This document shows, piece by piece, positions 1-5,892 of a stretch of 6,896 nucleotides of DNA; position 1 is the stretch's first letter; every line of letters starts with the position of its first letter. The notes beneath the pieces were generated by a model. The model had not been told where the DNA came from. It saw only the letters and a list, made by a program, of their open reading frames with translations, and made no database searches. The stretch is from Palsa-461 sp036844945 (lineage in GTDB: Bacteria > Actinomycetota > Acidimicrobiia > Acidimicrobiales > RAAP-2), in assembly GCA_036844945.1 (NCBI GenBank), contig DAIUEV010000090.1, positions 1-6,896 on the forward strand, given 5' to 3'. The position numbers were made by a program, and so were the translations under genes.

Positions 1-350
1 GCCGAGACCTCGCCGATGGCCATGGTGAAGGCGGCGTCGCCGTGGTAGCCCTCGACGATCGCGCCGCAGTCGATCGAGAGGATGTCCCCCTCCTCCAGCA
101 CCTCGGGACCCGGGATGCCGTGGACGATCTTCGAGTTGCGCGACGTGCAGATGACGGCCGGGAAGGGCGGATGGCCGTAGTGGAGGAAGTTGGAGCGGGC
201 GCCGCGCCGCTCGAGGACCTCGCGGGCGGCCCGGTCGATCTCGGCCGTGGTGGCCCCGGGCTTCGCGACCTCCCGGGCGACCGCGTGCATCTCGGCCACG
301 ACCCTGCCGGCCCGCCGCATCTTGGCCAGCTCGTCACGGTTGCGTCGCAT
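1..350 (-). CDS. map: Methionine aminopeptidase type I, N-terminal 116 residues (cut by window edge)
   Basis: Removes the initiator methionine from new proteins in the cytoplasm; a two-metal enzyme of the pita-bread fold. The frame is open from the ATG to base 1, and the gene runs off the window, so about 45% of a usual 250-285 residue protein is present. Visible family marks are PPFPAVICTS (residues 61-70), VHGIP (76-80; H77 matches the conserved active-site histidine), SIDCG (92-96; D94 matches the first metal-binding aspartate) and HGDAAF (103-108; D105 matches the second). The remaining metal ligands lie outside the window. The ATG overlaps the adk stop by one base (TGATG) and has GAGGG six bases upstream, which supports this start. 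The segment NSK before VHGIP replaces the commoner NEV, a modest variation. The position after secY-adk is the normal actinobacterial and firmicute arrangement. The assignment is secure. Confidence 0.96.
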   Translation of the reverse strand, partial: MRRNRDELAKMRRAGRVVAEMHAVAREVAKPGATTAEIDRAAREVLERRGARSNFLHYGHPPFPAVICTSRNSKIVHGIPGPEVLEEGDILSIDCGAIVEGYHGDAAFTMAIGEVS

Positions 351-1039
351 CAGACGCCCTCGGACGGCGGCCGGCCGCGGCCGGCGAGCGCCTCGTCGAC
401 GGCTCGGACCGCCCGCCGGGTCACCTGGTCGGCGGCGCCGGCGCCGTTCACCCGCACGAGCAGGTTGGCCTGGGCGTAGAAGTCGAGGAGCGGCTTCGTC
501 TGGCGCTGGTAGAGCTCGAGCCGCCGGTGGATGGCGTCCTCGGTGTCGTCCTCCCGCTGGACCACCTCGCCGCCGCAGACGTCGCAGATCCCCCGGATGA
601 GCGGGGGCTGGGAGACCGAGTAGTTGGTGCCGCAGTCGACGCACACCCGCCGGGCGGCGAGGCGGCGCAGCACCACCTGGGTCGGGACGTCGAGGTCGAT
701 GACCAGGTCGAGCGTCTGGGGGGCCAGGATCTCGTCCAGGATCTTGGCCTGGGGGAGGGTGCGCGGCGCCCCGTCGAGGACGAAGCCCCGGGTCCGGGCG
801 TCGTTCTGGGCGAGGCGCTGGCCCACCATCTCCATGATCAGCTCGTCGGGCACGAGCTCGCCCTGATCCATGAGCTCGCTCGCCCGCTGGCCGAGCTCGG
901 TGCGCGCCTTCACCGCGGCCCGCAGCATGTCACCGGTGGACACGTGCGGCACCACGTAGTGGTGCGAGAGTCGCACGCACTGGGTTCCCTTGCCCGCCCC
1001 CTGCTTGCCGAGGACCACGAGCCTGACGCCGGATACCAC
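350..1039 (-). CDS. adk: Adenylate kinase, zinc-type LID domain
   Basis: Interconverts ATP plus AMP with two ADP in the cytoplasm. The protein has 229 residues, slightly longer than the usual 214-220. The P-loop is GKQGAGKGTQ (11-20), followed by STGDMLR (34-40) of the AMP-binding part, GFVLDGAPRT (85-94), and a LID domain with four cysteines C133, C136, C152 and C155 in two CxxC pairs, which mark the zinc-bearing form. RRLELYQRQTKPLL (172-185) is the conserved helix after the LID. Two motifs depart from the consensus: GPPGAGKGT reads GKQGAGKGT, and DGFPRT reads DGAPRT. Catalytic K17 and R93 are kept, so the enzyme is probably active. The start is GTG, six bases after the secY stop, with no good Shine-Dalgarno, so it may depend on coupling to secY. 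The next in-frame GTG, at residue 8, would remove the first P-loop strand and is unlikely. The tail (GRGRPPSEGV) is low complexity. Confidence 0.95.
   Translation of the reverse strand: MVSGVRLVVLGKQGAGKGTQCVRLSHHYVVPHVSTGDMLRAAVKARTELGQRASELMDQGELVPDELIMEMVGQRLAQNDARTRGFVLDGAPRTLPQAKILDEILAPQTLDLVIDLDVPTQVVLRRLAARRVCVDCGTNYSVSQPPLIRGICDVCGGEVVQREDDTEDAIHRRLELYQRQTKPLLDFYAQANLLVRVNGAGAADQVTRRAVRAVDEALAGRGRPPSEGV
357..361 (-). promoter_or_regulatory. Ribosome binding site of map
   Basis: On the minus strand this reads GAGGG, six bases before the map ATG at 350. It lies inside the last codons of adk, so map can start translation on its own as well as by re-initiation across the TGATG overlap. 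Confidence 0.6.
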
Positions 1040-1045
1040 CGGGCG

Positions 1046-2332
1046 TTACTTGAGGAAACCTTCGTAGTTGCGCATCATGAGCTGGCTGTCGATCTGGCGC
1101 ATGGTCTCGAGCGCGACCCCGACCGAGATGAGCAGGGTGGTCCCGTAGAAGGGGAACGCCGTGAGGTGCCAGAGCGACATGAGCAGCGACGGGACGACGG
1201 CCACGGTGCCCAAGAACGCGGCGCCCACCACCGTGATCCGGCTCAGGATGTGCGCGAAGTACCGCTCGGTGGGCGGCCCCGGCCGGATGCCGGGGACGAA
1301 CCCGCCCTGCTTGCGGATGATGTCGGCCTGCTGGTGCGGGTCGAACGCGACGTAGACGTAGAAGAAGGTGAAGGCGAGGATCAAGAGGAAGTAGATCCCG
1401 ATGTAGATCTTGGCCGTCGGGTTGATGTTCGTCCGCACGAAGTTCTGGAACCCGTGCCAGGGGATCACGTTGGAGAACAGCACCGGGATGTACAGGACCG
1501 AGCTGGCGAAGATGATCGGGATCACGCCGGACTGGTTGACCTTGAGCGGGATGTAGGTGCTCGACCCGCCGTACATGCGTCGGCCGACGACCCGTTTGGC
1601 GAAGGTGACCGGGATGCGTCGCTGGCCCTGGTCCATGAACACGATGACGACGAGCAGCACGAGCGAGATCGCGAGGATCGTCGAGAACTTGGCGATCCCG
1701 CCCTCCTCGTAGATCGCCTTGCCGCCGGCCGGGATCGACGCCACCACGTTGGCGAAGATGAGGATGGACATCCCCTGGCCGATGCCCCGCTGGGTGATGA
1801 GCTCGGCCAGCCACATCACGAAGGCGGTGCCGGCCGTGAGGCAGAGCACCATGAAGGCGGCCAGCGGCACCGTGAACCTCGGGATGAGGTCGACCGAGAC
1901 CCCGAGCAGGCTCTGGTCGTGGCCGTGGAAGGCGTAGACGAGCCCGGTCGACTGCATGAGGGCCAGGGCCACGGTCAGGTACCGGGTGGTCTGGGTGATC
2001 TTCTTCTGGCCCACCGCCCCCTGGTCGCGCCACTCCTCGAGCTTCGGGATCACCGTCGAGAGCAGCTGGATGATGATCGAGCTCGTGATGTAGGGCATGA
2101 CGCCCAGGCCGAACAGGGCGAGGCGCACCAGCGCGCCGCCCGAGAAGAGGTTGAGGAACCCGAGGACCCCCGACGCCCCGGCCTGGTGCTGGAGCTGCTG
2201 GACGGCCGAGTAGCTCACGCCGGGCACCGGCACGTTTGCCCCCAGCTGGTACAGGGCGATGATGAGCAGGGTGAACAGGACCTTGTTCCGGAGGTCCGGA
2301 ACCCGGAAGATGTTGCCCAGTCTGGTCAGCAT
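1046..2332 (-). CDS. secY: Protein translocase subunit SecY
   Basis: Forms the membrane channel of the SecYEG translocon, which passes proteins across or into the cytoplasmic membrane. The 428 residues match the family length of about 420-440. Hydrophobic stretches fit the ten expected membrane helices, at about residues 18-35, 68-92, 115-135, 153-175, 185-202, 217-234, 268-290, 308-330, 366-388 and 393-412. The signature GLGVMPYITSSIIIQLL lies at 75-91. The cytoplasmic loop after helix 6 carries RRIPVTFAKR (238-247), and the loop after helix 8 carries KQGGFVPGIRPG (341-352), both used in ribosome and SecA contact in studied SecY proteins. The ATG has AGAGG four bases upstream. A 36-base gap separates it from rplO, and adk follows after six bases. 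No truncation or frameshift is seen. secE and secG are not in the window, as usual. Confidence 0.98.
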   Translation of the reverse strand: MLTRLGNIFRVPDLRNKVLFTLLIIALYQLGANVPVPGVSYSAVQQLQHQAGASGVLGFLNLFSGGALVRLALFGLGVMPYITSSIIIQLLSTVIPKLEEWRDQGAVGQKKITQTTRYLTVALALMQSTGLVYAFHGHDQSLLGVSVDLIPRFTVPLAAFMVLCLTAGTAFVMWLAELITQRGIGQGMSILIFANVVASIPAGGKAIYEEGGIAKFSTILAISLVLLVVIVFMDQGQRRIPVTFAKRVVGRRMYGGSSTYIPLKVNQSGVIPIIFASSVLYIPVLFSNVIPWHGFQNFVRTNINPTAKIYIGIYFLLILAFTFFYVYVAFDPHQQADIIRKQGGFVPGIRPGPPTERYFAHILSRITVVGAAFLGTVAVVPSLLMSLWHLTAFPFYGTTLLISVGVALETMRQIDSQLMMRNYEGFLK

Positions 2333-2368
2333 GGCGCCTCTGTCGGTCCCCGCGTCCGCCGGTGTCGG

Positions 2369-2857
2369 CTACCGGTTGGTCAGGGCGTTGCCCCGGGCCG
2401 GGGGCCGGCCGTGCCCGAACGGCGGCTGCACGCGCTCGACGCTACCCCCCGCGGCGGTGATCGCGGCCTCCGCCGAGGCGGAAAATGCGTGCGCGTGCAC
2501 CGTGAGGGCCCGGCCCGGCTCGCCACGGCCGAGGACCTTCACCATCGCCCCCTTGCGCAGGAGCCCGCGCTCGACCAGGACCTCCGGGGTGATCTCGGCC
2601 ACCCCGAGCGCCGCCAGGGCGTCGAGGTTGACCGGGGTGTAGGCCACCCGGAAGGGGTTCTTGAACCCGCGCAGCTTCGGGATCCGCTGCATGAGCGGGA
2701 GCTGGCCGCCCTCGAAGCCCGCCGGGATCGTGTCGCGGGCCCGCTGGCCCTTCATCCCCCGGCCGGCGGTCTTGCCGCCCCGGCCGGCGATGCCACGGCC
2801 CACCCTCTGGCGGTCGCGGCGCGCCCCCTTGGGGGCCGAGATCTCGTGCAGCTTCAC
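2369..2857 (-). CDS. rplO: 50S ribosomal protein L15 (uL15)
   Basis: A late-assembling large-subunit protein whose N-terminal arm threads into 23S rRNA. The protein has 162 residues against about 145-150 usually. The basic Gly/Arg-rich arm with RVGRGIAGRGGKTAGRG (18-34) is diagnostic, followed by FEGGQLPL (48-55), RIPKLRGF (58-65) and the C-terminal globular part with KVLGRGE (107-113) and ITAAGGSVE (133-141). The extra length is mainly a C-terminal tail, PPFGHGRPPARGNALTNR (145-162), in place of the usual short end. The GTG start overlaps the rpmD stop by four bases (GTGA) and has AGAGGTG about five bases upstream. The MKLHEI opening is close to the usual MKLHDL of the family, which confirms the start. 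Confidence 0.97.
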   Translation of the reverse strand: MKLHEISAPKGARRDRQRVGRGIAGRGGKTAGRGMKGQRARDTIPAGFEGGQLPLMQRIPKLRGFKNPFRVAYTPVNLDALAALGVAEITPEVLVERGLLRKGAMVKVLGRGEPGRALTVHAHAFSASAEAAITAAGGSVERVQPPFGHGRPPARGNALTNR

Positions 2858-3069
2858 GGTGTCACCTCTTCGACGGAGACCAGGTGGGGCACCCGGGCCA
2901 GCATCCCCCGGATCTCGGGGCGGTCGGGCAGCTCGTTCACCTGGCCGATCCCCCGCAGGCCGAGGGCGCGCAGCGTCCCGCGGTGCTTGGGCTTGGTGCC
3001 GATGGCCGAGCGGACCTGGGTGACCCGCAGGACGGGGCCGGCCGACTCGGCGCGCGGGGCGCGGGGCAT
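2854..3069 (-). CDS. rpmD: 50S ribosomal protein L30 (uL30)
   Basis: A small large-subunit protein that binds 23S rRNA. The protein has 71 residues; the family is usually about 60. The core VLRVTQVRSAIG (13-24), LRALGLRGIGQ (33-43) and RGMLARVPHLV (54-64) match the family closely. The extra residues are an N-terminal stretch, PRAPRAESAGP (2-12). No other ATG or GTG lies between this ATG and the conserved core, so the extension appears real. The ATG is two bases after the rpsE stop, and a GGAGG stretch lies about ten bases upstream inside the rpsE end. The stop overlaps the rplO start by four bases. Confidence 0.96.
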   Translation of the reverse strand: MPRAPRAESAGPVLRVTQVRSAIGTKPKHRGTLRALGLRGIGQVNELPDRPEIRGMLARVPHLVSVEEVTP

Positions 3070-3071
3070 GA

Positions 3072-3620
3072 TCAGCCGCCCTCCGTGTACAGCTCGGTCT
3101 CGCGGCGGCGCTCCCGGTAGGCGCGCAGCACGCCGCCCGGGACGACCTCGTCGGGGGCCTTGCCCCGGAGCCGCGCGATCTCGTCGGGACGCCGCAGGCT
3201 CTTCAGCCCGGCGATGGTGGCGTGCGCGACGTTGATGCCGTTGGAGGATCCGAGCGACTTGGCCAGCACGTCACGGATCCCGGCCATCTCCAGGATGTGT
3301 CGGGCCGCGCCGCCCGCGATCACGCCGGTCCCCGGCGCCGCCGGCTTCAGCATCACCCGGCCGGCCCCGCTCTCCCCGATCACCGGGTGGACGATGGTCG
3401 AGCCGGCCAGGGCGACCTCGAAGACGTTCTTGCGCGCCTCTTCGATCCCCTTCTGGACGGCCAGGCCCGCCTCCTTGGCCTTGCCGTAGCCGAGGCCGAC
3501 CCGCCCGTTGCCGTCGCCGACCACCATGAGGGCGGCGAAGGAGAACCGGCGGCCGCCCTTCACGACCTTGGCCACCCGGTTCACCCGGATGGTGCGCTCC
3601 TCGTATTGCGTCTCTGCCAC
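3072..3620 (-). CDS. rpsE: 30S ribosomal protein S5 (uS5)
   Basis: A small-subunit protein that helps decoding accuracy and sits near the mRNA entry channel; spectinomycin resistance changes map here in studied bacteria. The protein has 182 residues, within the family range of about 165-220. The double-stranded RNA-binding-like N-terminal domain carries KGGRRFSFAALMVVGDGNG (21-39) and VGLGYGKAKE (41-50). The C-terminal domain carries PAAPGTGVIAGG (93-104) and SLGSSNGINVAHAT (126-139). The start is GTG, overlapping the rplR stop by one base (TAGTG), with GGAG five bases upstream. The KGGRRFSF loop that spectinomycin-resistance changes affect in other species looks wild type. Confidence 0.97.
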   Translation of the reverse strand: MAETQYEERTIRVNRVAKVVKGGRRFSFAALMVVGDGNGRVGLGYGKAKEAGLAVQKGIEEARKNVFEVALAGSTIVHPVIGESGAGRVMLKPAAPGTGVIAGGAARHILEMAGIRDVLAKSLGSSNGINVAHATIAGLKSLRRPDEIARLRGKAPDEVVPGGVLRAYRERRRETELYTEGG

Positions 3621-3997
3621 TAGAACTCCAGTCCCTCGTTCCGGGCGGCGTCGGCCAGGGCGGCCACCCGTCCGTGGTAGGCGAACCCGCCCCGATCGAA
3701 CACCACCGCCGCGATGCCGGCGTCCTTGGCCCGGCCGGCCAGCAGCTTCCCGACCGCCTCGGCGCCGGCGACGTTCCCGCCGCCGCTCTCGCCGAGCGTG
3801 CGCCGCAGCTCGGGCTCCACGCTCGAGGCGGCGGCCAACGTGCGGCCGGCCGTGTCGTCGATGACCTGGGCCGAGATGTGCCGGTGCGACCGGTTGACCG
3901 CGAGGCGCGGCCGCTCGGGGGTCCCGACGACCTTGCCGCGGACCCTCGCGTGCCGGCGGATGCGCAGCCGGCGCACCGCCGCCGCCTTGGACGTCAC
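3620..3997 (-). CDS. rplR: 50S ribosomal protein L18 (uL18)
   Basis: Binds 5S rRNA with L5 and fixes it in the central protuberance of the large subunit. The product has 125 residues from a GTG start; the family is about 115-130. The conserved parts are RRLRIRRHARVRGKVVGT (9-26), PRLAVNRSHRHISAQVIDD (30-48) and the C-terminal AVVFDRGGFAYHGRVAALADAAR (97-119, slight wording variants of the family end). The GTG overlaps the rplF stop by four bases (GTGA), and GGAAGG lies seven bases upstream, which supports it. The same reading frame stays open upstream through rplF, but that upstream translation matches nothing and is a shadow. Its 5S partner L5 is encoded four genes upstream. Confidence 0.95.
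   Translation of the reverse strand: MTSKAAAVRRLRIRRHARVRGKVVGTPERPRLAVNRSHRHISAQVIDDTAGRTLAAASSVEPELRRTLGESGGGNVAGAEAVGKLLAGRAKDAGIAAVVFDRGGFAYHGRVAALADAARNEGLEF
3626..3629 (-). promoter_or_regulatory. Ribosome binding site of rpsE
   Basis: GGAG on the minus strand, five bases before the GTG at 3620. It decides the GTG start, since no ATG exists near the conserved N-terminus. It lies in the last codons of rplR. Confidence 0.55.
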
Positions 3998-4533
3998 TTC
4001 GCCGCCTTCCCAGCCTTGCGCAGGACCCGCTCCCCCGCGTACCGCACGCCCTTGCCCTTGTAGGGCTCCGGCTTGCGGATCTTGCGGATGTCGGCGGCCA
4101 CCTGCCCGACCTTCTCCTTGTCGATCCCCCGCACGATGATCCGGGTCGGCACCGGGACCTCGAAGGTGATCCCCTCGGGCGCCTGGACCCGCACCGGGTG
4201 CGAGAACCCGAGGGCGAGCTCGATGGACCCCGGCCCCTGGGCGGTCGCCCGGTAACCGACCCCCACGATCTCGAGCTCCTTGCTGAACCCCTCGGTGACC
4301 CCGGCGACCATGTTGGCCACGAGCGACCGGGTGAGCCCGTGCAGGGCCCGGTTGGTCCGCTCGTCGTTCGGCCGGCTGACCGTCAGCACGTCGCCGTCCT
4401 GGGCGATGGTGATCGCGCCCGGCAGCGTCCGCTCGAGGGTCCCCTGGGGCCCCTGCACGGTGACCGAACGCTCCGCGAGCGTCACCGAGACGCCGGCGGG
4501 GACCGCGATGGGGGCACGTCCGACCCGCGACAT
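3994..4533 (-). CDS. rplF: 50S ribosomal protein L6 (uL6)
   Basis: A large-subunit protein made of two similar domains, placed near the factor-binding site. The protein has 179 residues, the normal length. It opens with the family start MSRVGRAPI, continues with NRALHGLTRSLVANMV (61-76) and GVGYRA (91-96), and ends with the signature PEPYKGKGV (155-163) and a basic tail. The ATG follows a 36-base gap after rpsH. A run of six G bases about nine bases upstream is the only Shine-Dalgarno-like element, and it is part of a CCCCCATGGGGG palindrome. No upstream start lies in frame within the gap. Confidence 0.97.
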   Translation of the reverse strand: MSRVGRAPIAVPAGVSVTLAERSVTVQGPQGTLERTLPGAITIAQDGDVLTVSRPNDERTNRALHGLTRSLVANMVAGVTEGFSKELEIVGVGYRATAQGPGSIELALGFSHPVRVQAPEGITFEVPVPTRIIVRGIDKEKVGQVAADIRKIRKPEPYKGKGVRYAGERVLRKAGKAAK

Positions 4534-4543
4534 CAGCCGACAC

Positions 4544-4555
4544 CCCCCATGGGGG
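4544..4555. repeat. 12-bp perfect palindrome in the rpsH-rplF gap
   Basis: CCCCCATGGGGG reads the same on both strands. It sits in the 36-base gap between the rpsH stop and the rplF start, and the G-run it contains is the only ribosome-binding-like element for rplF. With a four-base loop only four G-C pairs could form, so any RNA hairpin is small. There is no U-run, so it is not a terminator. It may be chance in such GC-rich DNA. Confidence 0.35.
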
Positions 4556-4569
4556 CCATCGCGCCCCGG

Positions 4570-4974
4570 CTACCAGACATAGCAGAGCACCTCGCCGCCC
4601 AGATGGTGCTGCCGGGCCTCGCGGTCGGTCATGAGCCCGTGGCTGGTGGACACGACGGCCACCCCCACCCCGCCGAGGACCCGGGGGATGCGGTCGGCCT
4701 GGGCGTAGATCCTGAGCCCCGGCTTGGAGACGCGCTTCAGCCCGGCGATGGTCCGCGTCCGGTCGGGCGCGTACTTCATCGTGATCTCGAGCGTCGATCC
4801 CGGCCGGTCCTGGCTCGTCGACACGGCGTAGCCCGCGATGAAGCCCTCCTTCTCCAAGATGGCGGCGAGCGCCTCCTTCAGCTTGGAGCCGGGCATCTTC
4901 ACGGTGTCGAACTGTGCCGAGTTCGCGTTGCGGATCCGGGTCAGCATGTCCGCGATGGGGTCGGTCATGACCAT
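4570..4974 (-). CDS. rpsH: 30S ribosomal protein S8 (uS8)
   Basis: A primary 16S rRNA-binding protein of the small-subunit platform; in E. coli it also represses its own operon by binding the mRNA. The protein has 134 residues, the usual size. It shows TDPIADMLTRIRNAN (4-18), KPGLRIY (84-90) and the C-terminal signature VVSTSHGLMTDREARQ (107-122) and LGGEVLCYVW (125-134), very close to actinobacterial S8. Two ATGs lie two codons apart. I chose the first because GAGGGG lies six bases before it and related proteins begin with a comparable MxMTDP. It starts ten bases after the rpsN stop. I see no S8-binding mimic around rplE, but RNA folding was not computed. Confidence 0.97.
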   Translation of the reverse strand: MVMTDPIADMLTRIRNANSAQFDTVKMPGSKLKEALAAILEKEGFIAGYAVSTSQDRPGSTLEITMKYAPDRTRTIAGLKRVSKPGLRIYAQADRIPRVLGGVGVAVVSTSHGLMTDREARQHHLGGEVLCYVW

Positions 4975-4980
4975 GGCGTA

Positions 4981-4986
4981 CCCCTC
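4981..4986 (-). promoter_or_regulatory. Ribosome binding site of rpsH
   Basis: GAGGGG on the minus strand, overlapping the rpsN stop codon and six bases before the first rpsH ATG at 4974. The second ATG, at 4968, would have a spacing of 12, so this site decides the start. Confidence 0.65.
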
Positions 4987-5170
4987 ACCAGCTCGACTTC
5001 GTCACGCCCGGCACTTCGCCGGCGTGCACCATCGTCCGGAGGCAGATTCGGCACAGGCCGAACTTGCGGAACACGGCCTTCGGCCGCCCGCAGCGCTGAC
5101 AGCGGGTGTAGGCCCGGACCTTGAACTTCGGGATTCGCTGCTGCTTTTGGATAAGTGCCTTCTTCGCCAT
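4985..5170 (-). CDS. rpsN: 30S ribosomal protein S14, zinc-binding type (uS14, type Z)
   Basis: A small-subunit head protein needed for late 30S assembly. The protein has 61 residues, the size of the short zinc-binding form. C24, C27, C40 and C43 form two CxxC pairs 12 residues apart, the expected zinc site, and the family C-terminal end VPGVTKSSW is complete. Actinobacteria commonly encode this form in the spc operon and sometimes a second, cysteine-free form elsewhere for zinc shortage; the latter cannot be judged here. The ATG is five bases after the rplE stop. The only AGGAG lies 14 bases upstream, which is long, so coupling to rplE translation is likely. Confidence 0.97.
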   Translation of the reverse strand: MAKKALIQKQQRIPKFKVRAYTRCQRCGRPKAVFRKFGLCRICLRTMVHAGEVPGVTKSSW

Positions 5171-5175
5171 GTTGC

Positions 5176-5892
5176 TTATCGGGTCTCCTGTCGGAACGGG
5201 AAGCCGAACGCCCTCAGGAACGCGCGGCCCTCGTCGTCATTGCGAGCGGTGGTGACGATCGTGATGTCCATGCCCCGCACCGAATCGATGCGGTCGTAGT
5301 CGATCTCGGGGAAGATCAACTGCTCGGTCACCCCGAAGGTGTAGTTGCCGTTGCCGTCGAACGACCGGGGCGAGAGCCCCCGGAAGTCCCGCACCCTCGG
5401 GATGGTGATGCTGATCAGGCGGTCGAGGAACTCCCAGGCCCGGTCGCCGCGCAGCGTCACCTTCACGCCGATGGCGTTGCCCTCCCGGAGCTTGAACCCC
5501 GCGATCGACTTCTTGGCCCGGGTGACGACCGGCTTCTGCCCGGAGATCACCTCGAGATCGCGCTGGGCGCCCTCGATGAGCGAGGCCTGCTGGGTGGCCT
5601 TGCCCACACCCATGTTGAGGACGATCTTCTCGAGCCGGGGCACCTGCATGACGTTGTCGAGCCCGAGCTCCTGCTGGAGCCCCGCCCGGAACTCGCCGAG
5701 GTAGCGCTCCTTCAGCCGGGGGCGCGGGCGCGACCCGTTGCCGCCACGCCCGCCGGTCCGGCCGGCGGGCCGCTTCTCGGCGGCGTCCGGGGTCGGCGCC
5801 GACTCGGCCACCTCGGGGGTGTCGGTCTCGGTCGCTTCCACGTCGGTCTCTTGCACGTCGGTCTCTTGCACGTCGGTCTCTTCGGGGCTCAC
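5176..5892 (-). CDS. rplE: 50S ribosomal protein L5 (uL5) with long acidic N-terminal extension
   Basis: Binds 5S rRNA and takes part in the bridge between subunits and P-site tRNA contact. The product has 238 residues from a GTG start; the family is about 179-190. The normal core begins near residue 59 (RLKERYLGEF) and shows NVMQVPRLEKIVLNMGVG (80-97), ISGQKPVVTRAKKSIAGFKLREG (116-138), LRGDRAWEFLDRL (147-159), FRGLSPRSFDG (170-180) and RGMDITIVTTA (206-216). Residues 1-40 are strongly acidic (14 Asp/Glu, one Lys) and include two and a half ETDVQ repeats; residues 41-60 are Gly/Arg/Pro-rich. The GTG overlaps the rplX stop by four bases (GTGA) with GGGG seven bases upstream. Other in-frame GTGs are at residues 8, 13, 18 and 28 and no ATG occurs before residue 82, so even the latest choice leaves some 30 extra residues. 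The L5 assignment is secure; the exact start is less so. Confidence 0.95.
   Translation of the reverse strand: MSPEETDVQETDVQETDVEATETDTPEVAESAPTPDAAEKRPAGRTGGRGGNGSRPRPRLKERYLGEFRAGLQQELGLDNVMQVPRLEKIVLNMGVGKATQQASLIEGAQRDLEVISGQKPVVTRAKKSIAGFKLREGNAIGVKVTLRGDRAWEFLDRLISITIPRVRDFRGLSPRSFDGNGNYTFGVTEQLIFPEIDYDRIDSVRGMDITIVTTARNDDEGRAFLRAFGFPFRQETR
5839..5882 (-). repeat. 15-bp tandem repeat, 2.9 copies, inside rplE
   Basis: On the plus strand the unit is CACGTCGGTCTCTTG, present at 5839-5853, 5854-5868 and 5869-5882 (the last lacks only the final base). On the coding strand it encodes ETDVQ, ETDVQ and ETDV. A decayed copy may lie just beyond, at about 5821-5830 (ETDT). The unit is a multiple of three, so gain or loss of copies would keep the frame. 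Confidence 0.9.

Noticed and set aside
930..2033. A 367-codon minus-strand frame overlapping secY and the start of adk
   Set aside because: It is out of frame with secY and adk, which have clear family matches, and its His/Arg/Pro-rich product has no sensible motif.
2359..2375. Inverted repeat CCGGT-7-ACCGG around the rplO stop, considered as a terminator
   Set aside because: Only five base pairs, no following T-run, and a secY ribosome binding site follows within 20 bases. Read-through into secY is expected.
527..3235. A 902-codon open frame on the plus strand opposite adk, secY, rplO, rpmD and part of rpsE
   Set aside because: It crosses five genes antisense, its product is dominated by Asp, Glu, His, Arg and Gly as expected from the complement of GC-rich codons, and it shows no domain or hydrophobic pattern. 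Long antisense frames are common in DNA of this GC content.
4198..5124. A 308-codon plus-strand open frame opposite rplF, rpsH and rpsN
   Set aside because: Complement of three certain ribosomal genes, with no recognisable motif and biased composition.
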